The translations under genes and the position numbers were made by a program. Below are positions 7,556 to 16,159 of a stretch of 64,000 nt of DNA, piece after piece. The first letter of the stretch is position 1. Each line of letters starts with the position of its first letter. Under the pieces are notes generated by a model. It worked only from the letters and a program-made list of their open reading frames with translations. It did not search any database and was not told the DNA's origin. The DNA is taken from the NCBI GenBank assembly GCA_964486285.1, contig CAZALH010000004.1:1-64000 (forward strand), read 5' to 3'. This DNA comes from JAIDVZ01 sp964486285. Its GTDB lineage: Bacteria; Verrucomicrobiota; Verrucomicrobiia; Opitutales; JAIRKQ01.

Positions 7556-8797
7556 TTGAAAGTTACTTATAGTAGATTTTTTTATAAATTAAAAAAATTT
7601 TTTGATGATCAATCTGCCTGTAAATATAGCTTATTATCTCCAATAGCTGTGTTAATTTTGCTAATTATTGGTATAACTGCTATTTATTCCGCTCATAGCT
7701 ATTCTTCTAGTGGGCAATGGCAAAGTCAAGTAGTGTGGGCTATAGTAGGTGGAATCATTTACATTATAATATCAAAGCTTGATTATAATCTTTTTTTGCA
7801 AAATGCACATTGGATTTATTTAGGAAGCATTGTATTATTGTTACTACTATGGACACCATTAGGAGAGCGGCGTTTTGGTGCACTGAGATGGTTAAATATT
7901 GGAGGTTTTTTAATCCAGCCATCTGAGCCAGCTAAATTAGGTTTTTTGATAATGACTGCGGCGATGATCGCTAGGTCAGAGATTTCGAATATAAAAAATT
8001 CTTTGCAGGAAATTTTTAAATTTCTTCTTGTATTTTGTATTCCAATTTTATTAGTGTTTTTGCAACCAGATTTGGGGTCAGCACTTACATTCCCTCCAAT
8101 GTTATTTGCAATGTTATATGTTGCTGATTTACCCCAAAAGTTTTTTATATACGTAATATCTTTTGCGTTAATAATAATTTCTGTGATTACATTGGACATA
8201 TTTAGTTATCGTTTCTTTTTAGATAAAAATGCATTAGATCCGATAAATGATGTTGGGATGTATGAAAAACATTCAGTACTCCCATTGAAAGACTATCAGC
8301 GTAATAGGATTATTTCTTTTATTGCACCAGATATTGTTGACCCGAAGGGAATTGGAGTAAGTTGGAACCTTAGACAATCATTGATCTCTGTTGGTAGTGG
8401 TGGATTTTTGGGAAAAGGATTTAATAATGGCACACAAGCAAAACTTGGTTATCTGCCAAAATCTGTTGCATCGAATGATTTTATATTTTCTGTAGTAGCA
8501 GAAGAACGAGGATTTTTGGGTGTGTTATTAGTATTGTTGATGTATTTTATACTAATTTTTGATGCATTACATATTGCCTTGATTTCTAGGGATCGATTTG
8601 GATCGTATTTAGCAACGGGAATAAGTACTTTGTTTTTAACACATATTTTGATAAATATTGGAATGACACTTGGGTTAATGCCTATTACTGGTATCCCATT
8701 GCCATTTTTAAGTTATGGAGGATCTTTTTTACTGATTTGTTGTTTTTTAGAAGGTATCATTCAGTCAATATATCGATTTCATATGAATTATCGATAA
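7556..8797 (+). CDS. rodA: Peptidoglycan glycosyltransferase RodA (SEDS family)
   Basis: SEDS-family polymerase that builds glycan strands for cell elongation with a class B penicillin-binding protein. The 413-residue protein has about ten membrane helices and the family motifs PSEPAKLGF, QPDLGSAL and GSGGFLGKGF, followed by LPKSVASNDFIFSVVAEERGF. The RodA-type wording of the last motif and the smaller size favour RodA over FtsW. The start is TTG, next to the ruvX stop. Its presence implies that the cell keeps a rod-elongation type of peptidoglycan synthesis. No partner PBP2 gene is visible next to it. Confidence 0.88.
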   Translation: MKVTYSRFFYKLKKFFDDQSACKYSLLSPIAVLILLIIGITAIYSAHSYSSSGQWQSQVVWAIVGGIIYIIISKLDYNLFLQNAHWIYLGSIVLLLLLWTPLGERRFGALRWLNIGGFLIQPSEPAKLGFLIMTAAMIARSEISNIKNSLQEIFKFLLVFCIPILLVFLQPDLGSALTFPPMLFAMLYVADLPQKFFIYVISFALIIISVITLDIFSYRFFLDKNALDPINDVGMYEKHSVLPLKDYQRNRIISFIAPDIVDPKGIGVSWNLRQSLISVGSGGFLGKGFNNGTQAKLGYLPKSVASNDFIFSVVAEERGFLGVLLVLLMYFILIFDALHIALISRDRFGSYLATGISTLFLTHILINIGMTLGLMPITGIPLPFLSYGGSFLLICCFLEGIIQSIYRFHMNYR

Positions 8798-8847
8798 CCA
8801 AATCAGGAATTAAGATCCTTTTTAAGGATTTAGAAAATTATATTACA

Positions 8848-10503
8848 ATGAAAACTTTTGAAAAAGATCATGAAGATATTTCACATTGTGAAACAATCTC
8901 TTTTAAAACCCTAAAAGGGGAAGCGTCGGAACGAGCGAAACAGCAACCATTGTTGCAACGCATTATTAAAGCGCTATCTAAACGAGACAATGTTTTTCGT
9001 GAATTAGTAGTTGATGACAGTCCAATTGAGCGTCGTGTCGCATTATTAGAAAATGGTATTTTACAGGATTTTGAATTTGAGAGATACGATGATGTTAATT
9101 ATGTGGGTGCAATTTTTAAGGGTAAAATTCAAAACATTGAACCTGGTTTGAAAGCAATGTTTGTTAATATTGGGCACGAAAAAAATGCTTTTTTGCATTA
9201 TTGGGATTTGTTGCCTGCAGCAAATGATAATTCTTTTGAAATCACTAGAAATAATAAATCAATTCCTGCTAAAAATATTAGTTTACAGGAAATACCTTCT
9301 AAATACCCCATTGGATCAGATGTTCTAGTTCAAATTACAAAAGGGCAGATAGGTACTAAAGGTCCAAGAGTCACCACAAATATTGCTTTACCAGGACGTT
9401 ATTTAGTACTTATGCCAATAAATGGTGAATGTGGAATTTCTAAGAAGATTGATGATGCAAAAGAAAGATCACGTTTACGTGATATATTGAATAAGATTAA
9501 GATTCCGGATGGTATGGGTGTTATTATCCGTACTGCAGGGGCAGGTAAAAAGGTGCGTTATTTTGTTCGTGATTTACATATTCTCTTAAGAAGGTGGCAA
9601 AAAATCATGAATGATTATAATGCAAATGATAAGCCATGTCTCTTGTATGAAGAACCTGACCTAATCGATCGTACTGTACGTGATTTTTTGACGGATGACA
9701 TTGATAGGGTAATTGTCAATGAAACTAAAACACTTGCTAGAATGTCGGACATCGTTGAACAAATTTCACCTAGGTCGAAAGCAAAGTTATATATTTTTGA
9801 AGAAAGTATTCCAATTTTTGAACGATTTAATATTGAGCGGCAAATAGAGCAGACTTTCCGTAGACGTGTTCCATTATCATGTGGTGGAGAAATTGTTATT
9901 CATGAAACTGAAGCGTTAACTGCTATTGATGTTAATACTAGTAATTATAAAGTTTCAGAAAAAGAAACAAAAAGTTATATTTTTAATTTAAATTGTGAAG
10001 CGGCGAAAGAAATTGTACGTCAATTAAAATTACGTAATATTGGAGGTTTGATTGTCATAGATTTTATTGACATGAAAAGTAAAGGTGATCGCTCTAAATT
10101 ATATGATGTGGTATGTAAAGAATTACAGAATGATAAGGCGAAGAGTCACGTATTACCTCTTTCTCAACTTGGGTTGATGGAGATATCACGCCAAAGACAT
10201 TCTCAAAGTAACTGTAGTGAAATGAGGTATTGTTGTCCATATTGTAATGGTGATGGTTTCGTAAAATCTGATGTTACTATGTGTAGTGAGATTTACAAAA
10301 ATACTGTTAATTATATTAAAAGGTTGGGTGAGAAGCGACCGGTAAATGGTATTAGGTCGATAAAGATTTCGTTAAATCCAGATGTTTTATCTCAATTTAA
10401 GAAAAAAGAGAAACTGTTGTTGGATATTGAAAAACAATATAACGTTCAATTATCATTCATAGCAGATACATCGTATCATATTGAAAGGTATAAAATAGAA
10501 TAA
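8848..10503 (+). CDS. rng: Ribonuclease G/E family protein
   Basis: Endoribonuclease of the RNase E/G family, involved in rRNA and mRNA processing. Domains in order: a long polar N-terminal extension; an S1 RNA-binding domain starting near GAIFKGKIQNIEPGLKAMFV; the RNase H/DNase I-like catalytic core with EALTAIDVNTS and GGLIVIDFIDM, which hold the metal-binding Asp residues; and the zinc-link motif C-P-Y-C-N-G-D-G. There is no long C-terminal scaffold, so it is closer to RNase G. The frame is open back to 8737, inside rodA, but the ATG at 8848 gives the more natural start. Its C-terminus ends 19 bases from the convergent pntAB. Confidence 0.92.
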   Translation: MKTFEKDHEDISHCETISFKTLKGEASERAKQQPLLQRIIKALSKRDNVFRELVVDDSPIERRVALLENGILQDFEFERYDDVNYVGAIFKGKIQNIEPGLKAMFVNIGHEKNAFLHYWDLLPAANDNSFEITRNNKSIPAKNISLQEIPSKYPIGSDVLVQITKGQIGTKGPRVTTNIALPGRYLVLMPINGECGISKKIDDAKERSRLRDILNKIKIPDGMGVIIRTAGAGKKVRYFVRDLHILLRRWQKIMNDYNANDKPCLLYEEPDLIDRTVRDFLTDDIDRVIVNETKTLARMSDIVEQISPRSKAKLYIFEESIPIFERFNIERQIEQTFRRRVPLSCGGEIVIHETEALTAIDVNTSNYKVSEKETKSYIFNLNCEAAKEIVRQLKLRNIGGLIVIDFIDMKSKGDRSKLYDVVCKELQNDKAKSHVLPLSQLGLMEISRQRHSQSNCSEMRYCCPYCNGDGFVKSDVTMCSEIYKNTVNYIKRLGEKRPVNGIRSIKISLNPDVLSQFKKKEKLLLDIEKQYNVQLSFIADTSYHIERYKIE

Positions 10504-10522
10504 TTAAATAAATTCTTAGTTG

Positions 10523-10795
10523 TTATTTTTTATGAAACATAGATAACATTTTATCTGTTACAAGGTATCCTCCAATAACATTAATAGTTGCAAGTATTAA
10601 AGCAAAAAATGCTAGACATGCTTGCAGTGAGGTAGGTGCGTTACTTCCAGTTGATACTATTGCACTTATTATAGTCGCCCCAGAAATGGCATTCGAACCC
10701 GACATAAGTGGAGTGTGCAATTGTGATGGTATTTTATTTATTAATTCAAAGCCCAAGAATGCTGATAACAGAAATATAAATATTAGACTAAACAT
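10523..10795 (-). CDS. pntAB: NAD(P) transhydrogenase subunit alpha part 2 (PntAB)
   Basis: Small membrane subunit of the proton-translocating nicotinamide nucleotide transhydrogenase, in the three-subunit version of the enzyme. The 90 residues form three to four membrane helices with the family signature LHTPLMSGSNAISG and the segment TINVIGGYLVTDKML. The complex makes NADPH using the proton gradient. The partner pntAA is about 10 kb away (21023) and pntB is not in this window, unlike the usual adjacent pntAA-pntAB-pntB order. It is the last gene of a minus-strand run with the membrane protein and RelE-fold protein upstream. Confidence 0.93.
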   Translation of the reverse strand: MFSLIFIFLLSAFLGFELINKIPSQLHTPLMSGSNAISGATIISAIVSTGSNAPTSLQACLAFFALILATINVIGGYLVTDKMLSMFHKK

Positions 10796-10840
10796 AACTT
10801 TTACTATGTTAAATTTTAAATTTTTTCAAAAGTTTTTGTA

Positions 10841-11716
10841 TTATTTACCGAAGTAAGTTAATTTTAATGTTCGTGACCATAATTTATATCTACCAATAAA
10901 AGACAAGCTTACGTAATTACTTTCGGTTGATTTTTCGCAATTACCATTACTAATGTTAGTATTTTCTAAAAGTTCGCGTTCATTATTAACTGCTTGCAAA
11001 CAATCTTCTCCAGATAAAATTAAAGCATTTTTAAGATGTTTTTTTATTAATTTTTTGTGAGATTTTATCAATACTTCTATAGAATTTGTTTTTTTCAGTT
11101 TTGAGATAAATGGCTTGGAAAAAAATAAAGATATTGGTGATTGTAAGTTATGTGTTACCAAAATTAATCCATTTCGAAGATACGTAGTTAAAACAAAGCT
11201 TATAACAGTGCGCTTTTTTTTAACATTAGGGAACATGACTTGTAGCCTAATATTTCCACTTTTATTATAAAAAATAGGAGATATCAATATAGATATATAT
11301 GCTGCTTTTATTGATAATGTTTCAGAAAATTTGAAGCCTGCATTTTGTATTATTTTCCTAATATTTTGAGATTGTTCATCAATTGGCCATACAATAGTTT
11401 CTGATTCTGCTGAAAACCTAGGGAATAAAGGAAAATGTAACTGTGAAAATCGTTTGATCATCAACCACATATACATAGATTCAATTAAGAAGTAGCTTAA
11501 GAAAACACTTAAGAGAACTATGCAAAATGGGCGTTGGTATGTAGATATGGCAATTAATATTAATGAAATAAATACACAGATAGATAATCTCATTATCCAT
11601 CGATTGGTAAATTGTACGAGTGGGTTGTGAAATTTGCCGCTCCACTTTGCTGAAAACACAGAAATTAGCAATAACAGAATTGCGTAGCTAATAAAAGATA
11701 AGTCAAATAATCTCAT
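10841..11716 (-). CDS. Unrecognised membrane protein
   Basis: A 291-residue protein with about three membrane helices in the first 110 residues, then a soluble domain of about 170 residues rich in Lys and Ile, and a polar Asn/Ser tail. No family is recognised. The start is taken at the ATG of 11714-11716, because it overlaps the stop of the RelE-fold gene in an ATGA arrangement and has AAAGGGAA just upstream. The frame is open twelve codons further back. Translational coupling to the RelE-fold gene suggests that the two work together or are co-regulated; pntAB follows after 45 bases. Confidence 0.6.
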   Translation of the reverse strand: MRLFDLSFISYAILLLLISVFSAKWSGKFHNPLVQFTNRWIMRLSICVFISLILIAISTYQRPFCIVLLSVFLSYFLIESMYMWLMIKRFSQLHFPLFPRFSAESETIVWPIDEQSQNIRKIIQNAGFKFSETLSIKAAYISILISPIFYNKSGNIRLQVMFPNVKKKRTVISFVLTTYLRNGLILVTHNLQSPISLFFSKPFISKLKKTNSIEVLIKSHKKLIKKHLKNALILSGEDCLQAVNNERELLENTNISNGNCEKSTESNYVSLSFIGRYKLWSRTLKLTYFGK

Positions 11717-12075
11717 TTCCCTTTCTTTTTTAAAGAGTCCATGTATTTCCAAAATGAACTGTGTTGTTCTATCATCTGTTCATCGCTAATAGGTAAATTT
11801 GAGCGAAAAATAAAATCTGTTAACGTGTGTTGAGGAATAATGTAAGAACAAAATAAAGTGTTATTTTCTTTAAGTTCTAAATATATTCGTAATGTTCCAA
11901 TTTTTATACGGTAAAAGTTAGTTCCATCACGTTGCACCTTTTGTAAATCTTTTTGAGGTTCTTTAAAGGCTTTATTCGATAATGAACTTAATTGATCGAT
12001 TAAGGAAAGTTGTTCAGCCATTTCTAACTTCTTAATTTCCCCTATACTTTGATCACTAAATGTTACTTGATACAT
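11713..12075 (-). CDS. RelE/ParE-fold protein without visible antitoxin
   Basis: The first 85 residues match the RelE/ParE toxin fold pattern: MYQVTFSDQSIGEIKKL, then helical LIDQLSSLSNKAFKEP, then the strands FYRIKIGTLRIYLELKEN and TLFCSYIIPQHTLTDF. The R-x-K-x-G-x-x-R-I-Y segment is the typical core of this fold. A 30-residue C-terminal extension rich in Lys follows. No antitoxin-sized frame lies on either side; the downstream gene is a membrane protein joined by an ATGA overlap, and upstream is the divergent mscS. It may be a domesticated RNA-binding RelE relative rather than an active toxin. Function is not known from sequence. Confidence 0.65.
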   Translation of the reverse strand: MYQVTFSDQSIGEIKKLEMAEQLSLIDQLSSLSNKAFKEPQKDLQKVQRDGTNFYRIKIGTLRIYLELKENNTLFCSYIIPQHTLTDFIFRSNLPISDEQMIEQHSSFWKYMDSLKKKGK

Positions 12076-12168
12076 TTGTAAATTTAAATTAAATTAATTT
12101 TTTGCACAAATTCAATGATTCTTATTGAGAATATGCAAATAGTTTGCAATTTTAATATCTAATTACTT

Positions 12169-13173
12169 ATGAGTCAATTACATGAAATAATTTTTATTAC
12201 AGCACTTATATCCGCTATATTCTTTTCTCGGAGAACATTAGCAAAAATATTTTTTGTAATAACTAAACAATTTTTACCTATTCATGTACTAGATAAAATT
12301 AAATTTTACGATGTAGATCTACAAAAATTACTGTCTACTGTTGTAAGTTTTGCGGCAATAGTCATTGCCTTAGCGAGTGTTAATTTTTTGTTTGATGTCA
12401 AATACAATTTTACATTGTGTTTATGTTTGCTGTTTCTAATTTTTTTAACGGTCGTTGCTTTAGAGATCAGTAATATATGTTTTAAGTTTTTAATTCCCAA
12501 GAAGTATATTGGTAATAAAGCCATGGATGGTTTATTACGTTTTGCTAAGCGTTTAATAAACTCTGTATTGATAGTAGTGTTTTTAGTGGCATTTATCGGG
12601 ACTTGTGGTGTTTCAGTCTCTGGATTATTGACTACACTGGGACTTGGTGGTGCGGCTTTAGCATTAGCTTCAAAAGACTCATTAGCAAATTTATTTGGAT
12701 CTATTTCTTTGATAAGTGATCATGTTTTTCAAGTGGGAGATGTTGTAAGAATCAACAATGTGGTAGAAGGAACGGTAGAGGACATTGGTTTACGCTCAAC
12801 AAAAATTCGAACATCAATGCATTCATTAGTTACTATTCCTAATTCCATGCTTTCTAATATTGCAGTTGATAATTTATCTCAAATGCATGGAAAATTTATT
12901 GTGCAATCATTATTTGTAAGCGAGGGAAATGATGTACAGAAAATTGATGCATTTGTTACTACACTTTCTGAACAATTAAAACAAAGTAGTGAGATTCAGT
13001 TGCCTGTTGTGTCGTTTTATGACTTTACACAAAACGGTATACAAATATCAATTAGTTATTTGATACCAAATGATAAATGTCATAAATATTATAATATCCG
13101 TAATGAAATTAACCAATTAATCTTAAAAATATTACACTCTATTGGATTAAAATTAATGTTCATAATTAGTTAA
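12169..13173 (+). CDS. mscS: Small-conductance mechanosensitive channel, MscS family
   Basis: Membrane channel that opens under membrane tension and releases solutes in hypo-osmotic shock. The 334-residue protein has four to five membrane helices. The pore-lining helix and beta domain are shown by GLLTTLGLGGAALALASKDSLANLFGS (split over two adjacent stretches), followed by FQVGDVVRINNVVEGTVEDIGLRSTKIRT and TIPNSMLSN, the MscS signature. The C-terminal alpha/beta domain is shorter than in E. coli MscS. It is divergent from the RelE-fold gene, and its stop lies only 3 bases from the end of mutL. Confidence 0.92.
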   Translation: MSQLHEIIFITALISAIFFSRRTLAKIFFVITKQFLPIHVLDKIKFYDVDLQKLLSTVVSFAAIVIALASVNFLFDVKYNFTLCLCLLFLIFLTVVALEISNICFKFLIPKKYIGNKAMDGLLRFAKRLINSVLIVVFLVAFIGTCGVSVSGLLTTLGLGGAALALASKDSLANLFGSISLISDHVFQVGDVVRINNVVEGTVEDIGLRSTKIRTSMHSLVTIPNSMLSNIAVDNLSQMHGKFIVQSLFVSEGNDVQKIDAFVTTLSEQLKQSSEIQLPVVSFYDFTQNGIQISISYLIPNDKCHKYYNIRNEINQLILKILHSIGLKLMFIIS

Positions 13174-13176
13174 TTA

Positions 13177-14940
13177 TTAAACTGTTCCAAAACGTTTTGT
13201 GAAGTCATGTTTAGGAAATTCAAAAAATGTTGAACGCCCATTTGGACTTGTGGAACAATTTTCACATTTTAGCAATTCCTGTACTAAACGTATAATTTCG
13301 TCTTTATTTTCGATAGGTTCATATTTTATATATTTTGAAGCGATTTTAGCGAATTTTTGATCATTCAATTCAATTGTTTTAAATTCTTGCTGGATATTAC
13401 TAGATAATATATCACGTATCATGTTTTCAGCTTCGAGAAAAGACAGCCATTCTGGTATTCCTGAGATCCGGTATTGACTTTCCCCAAATTGATAAATTTC
13501 AATGCCTTTACTAATAAAGAATTGTGAAAATTTTACTAATGTTTGTTTTTCTTCTGTATTAACATTAATATCAATCGGAAATAATAAATTTTGTATATTA
13601 TTCGATTGTGTATTTGTTTTTAGTTTTTCGTATGCAATTTTCATTGTCGCTAATTTTAAGTTAACGACAATTGCTCCAGATTGACTTTCAAAAATAGCGC
13701 AGTTATCAAATATTTTGCCGACAAATTTCCAAGAAAATAAATCATTATTATTTTTAGTGGCGTTATCTTTTGATAAAAAATTTTGTGTTTCACTAAATAT
13801 TTGCTTATTTCCTACAATAGGAGTATTGCTACTTTTCTTTGAAAAAATCGGATGTGAAATTTTTACAGCATTAACTTTAGCAATTGATGTGTGAGTTGTG
13901 TGATTAAGATTTTTTAAAATTAGTCGATCATTTTGTTTGGCAGAGAAGTAAATATTATTTCCCTTTTTTAAAGCAGAATTAATTGCTTCAATAACACATG
14001 TTTTTATAAATTGTTCGTTGCGGAAACGAACTTCACGTTTCGTAGGATGTACATTCACATCAACAAATTTTGGGTTTAATGTTATTAACAAACAAGCAAT
14101 TACTTCGCGGTGATTTGGTAAAATATGAGACAGTGCTTCATTTGTTGCAAATTTTAATAATCTATTTTCTATAAGTCGCTTATTAACAAAAAATGAGAAG
14201 AATTTTTTACATGGATTGCCTACATATGGATTACATATAACACCTTCAATTTTACATTCGTTTTCTTCAAAATCTATAGGAAAGAGGTGTTCGTTTCTAA
14301 AGAAAATTTCATTTGTTCTTTCGACCCAGTTATAACTAATTGGAGATGTAAATATATTTTTATCTTCTGAGTATAGGGAAAATTTTATTTCACGCTCAGC
14401 ATAAGATAAGTTTTTTATTAAATTTATTATAATATTAGATTCTGTCTGTTCAGTTTTTAGAAATAGACGTCGAGCAGGAGTATTATGAAATAATTGTTCC
14501 ACCTGTACAATTGTACCTTTTGGGGTCCCGCATTCTTTAGAATGTATAAGTTTACCGCCATTAAATACGATTTCCCTGCCTACAGAGTCATTTGTTGTGC
14601 GTGTACGCATTGTAAATTTTGATACACTGGCGATAGAAGGAAGTGCTTCGCCGCGAAATCCAAAAGTGTTAATATCTTTTATATCTTCAAGTGTAGTAAT
14701 TTTGCTTGTAGCATGACGTTCAAATGCAAGTAATGCATCTTGAGTTGATAATCCACACCCATCATCTTCGACAATAATAGAATATTTGCCTCCATGTGAA
14801 AATCGTACTACAATATTTTTAGCTCCAGCATCTATACTATTTTCGACAAGTTCCTTAACTACTGCGGCAGGGCGTTCCACAACTTCTCCTGCAGCGATTT
14901 GATTTATTATTACATCAGGAAGTATTTGTATTTTACTCAC
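13177..14940 (-). CDS. mutL: DNA mismatch repair protein MutL
   Basis: GHKL ATPase that couples mismatch recognition by MutS to downstream nicking. The N-terminal half is well kept: IAAGEVVERPAAVVKELVENSIDAG, split here as IAAGEVVERPA and KELVENSIDAG, plus DDGCG, TFGFRGEALPSI and the linker GTIVQVEQLFHNTPAR. The C-terminal dimerisation domain is present but lacks the DQHA-x2-E-x4-E endonuclease motif: at about residues 427-440 the matching segment reads NLKLATMKIAYEKL. The C-terminal CPHGRP-like motif reads SPNGRST. Length 587 is normal. It follows exbD by 42 bases on the minus strand. Confidence 0.93.
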   Translation of the reverse strand: MSKIQILPDVIINQIAAGEVVERPAAVVKELVENSIDAGAKNIVVRFSHGGKYSIIVEDDGCGLSTQDALLAFERHATSKITTLEDIKDINTFGFRGEALPSIASVSKFTMRTRTTNDSVGREIVFNGGKLIHSKECGTPKGTIVQVEQLFHNTPARRLFLKTEQTESNIIINLIKNLSYAEREIKFSLYSEDKNIFTSPISYNWVERTNEIFFRNEHLFPIDFEENECKIEGVICNPYVGNPCKKFFSFFVNKRLIENRLLKFATNEALSHILPNHREVIACLLITLNPKFVDVNVHPTKREVRFRNEQFIKTCVIEAINSALKKGNNIYFSAKQNDRLILKNLNHTTHTSIAKVNAVKISHPIFSKKSSNTPIVGNKQIFSETQNFLSKDNATKNNNDLFSWKFVGKIFDNCAIFESQSGAIVVNLKLATMKIAYEKLKTNTQSNNIQNLLFPIDINVNTEEKQTLVKFSQFFISKGIEIYQFGESQYRISGIPEWLSFLEAENMIRDILSSNIQQEFKTIELNDQKFAKIASKYIKYEPIENKDEIIRLVQELLKCENCSTSPNGRSTFFEFPKHDFTKRFGTV

Positions 14941-14982
14941 AACGACAAAATGTATGTCGATACAAAATATACAACATAATAA

Positions 14983-15417
14983 TTAGTTAATTTTGTTGAG
15001 TGCTAAATGAATTTTTGTATATCCTGCTTCGTGTAAAATGTCACTGATTTTTATGATTGTTTCTATTGTCACTGTGCGGTCAGCACGCAATAATACTGGA
15101 ATGTTAAAGTCTTTTACTTTATTGTAAATTTTTTGAGAATTAATGTCGGATTTTAACGATTTAACAGAAGAAATACTTTCGTTCAATATTAATAGATTTT
15201 CAGATTTTATAGTAATAATATGTTGTGTAGGCTGGTGTTGAATGTGGTAAGAATTTGGGAGTGAAATAGATAGACCAGCTGGCAAAAATAATTTAAGCTT
15301 CAGCAAAAAACATAAACTAATAACTATGCATATATTAATTACATCGAAAATACCGATTTTACTATCAGGTTTGTTGAGTTTAGTATTAAATTTATAAGTA
15401 AACAAATTACGATGCAT
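14983..15417 (-). CDS. exbD: Biopolymer transport protein ExbD/TolR
   Basis: Accessory subunit of a proton-driven motor that energises outer-membrane processes. The 144 residues contain one N-terminal membrane helix (about 22-46) holding the conserved Asp of the F-D-V motif (Asp25), followed by a periplasmic domain ending ADRTVTIETIIKISDILHEAGY, which is typical for ExbD/TolR. It overlaps the upstream exbB/tolQ-type gene by 11 bases, so the two are a translationally coupled pair. No tonB or tolA is next to them, so whether this pair serves TonB or Tol functions cannot be decided. Confidence 0.85.
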   Translation of the reverse strand: MHRNLFTYKFNTKLNKPDSKIGIFDVINICIVISLCFLLKLKLFLPAGLSISLPNSYHIQHQPTQHIITIKSENLLILNESISSVKSLKSDINSQKIYNKVKDFNIPVLLRADRTVTIETIIKISDILHEAGYTKIHLALNKIN

Positions 15418-16039
15418 TTTCCATGCCTATAGATAGAAAGTTAACGATTTCGTTATAGCTCCATTCCATGTTATTAATCAAACGACGTACACGGCCATAT
15501 AGAAAACTATAACTTATGCTTGCACATATATTAATAAATATCCCAAACGATACTATTTTTAATATATTGCTAATTAACATAAATAAATATTCCGATTGAA
15601 TATAATTAATACTTAATTGCGCGTTAGTAATAAATTGTGCAAACATTATACATGCTCCTATACAGCTTACCATTGGAGCAATTTTACCTATTAAAGAAAC
15701 AGAGTTTAATCGTCTTTCTAAGGTTGGAATGGTTGACAAAATAAAATTACTAGTGGCATATTCGAGTTTTTGTGGATTTTTTTTATAAAACAATAGTGCT
15801 ATTTTAATCATACTTGGTACGAACCCTGGAGTTTCTTCACATATTGTTATTGCTTCATTGTACCTGTTATTTTGTAACAATGTTGTGATTCCATTTATAA
15901 ATTGCTGTGGTTTAATATTCCCGCTATGTAAAAAAATTAAACGCTCAATTGTATACATGCAGAGTATAAATGCTAATATAAATAATATTAACATCATACC
16001 ATTTCCCAATAGAAAAAAATTTGTTTCTGGTATTTGCAT
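15407..16039 (-). CDS. exbB: MotA/TolQ/ExbB proton channel family protein
   Basis: Inner-membrane proton channel subunit that works with ExbD. It has 210 residues with three membrane helices: an N-terminal one near residues 10-28, and two close together after RLNSVSLIGKIAPMVSCIGACIMF, the ExbB/TolQ signature region. The cytoplasmic loop between helices 1 and 2 (PQQFINGITTLLQNNRYNEA) also fits. It is the first gene of the minus-strand exbB-exbD-mutL run and is divergent from yidC, with 120 bases between that could hold promoters for both directions. Confidence 0.87.
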   Translation of the reverse strand: MQIPETNFFLLGNGMMLILFILAFILCMYTIERLIFLHSGNIKPQQFINGITTLLQNNRYNEAITICEETPGFVPSMIKIALLFYKKNPQKLEYATSNFILSTIPTLERRLNSVSLIGKIAPMVSCIGACIMFAQFITNAQLSINYIQSEYLFMLISNILKIVSFGIFINICASISYSFLYGRVRRLINNMEWSYNEIVNFLSIGMENAS

Positions 16040-16159
16040 AAAGTCAAGTATGTTTGTAGAGCTTATAATAGTCCTTGCAATATTTTTTGTTCTTAGACAT
16101 TTGTAGATAATCTTTTTTAAATATATCGTAAGTTTTACTCTTGCAATTTTTAGTTATGC

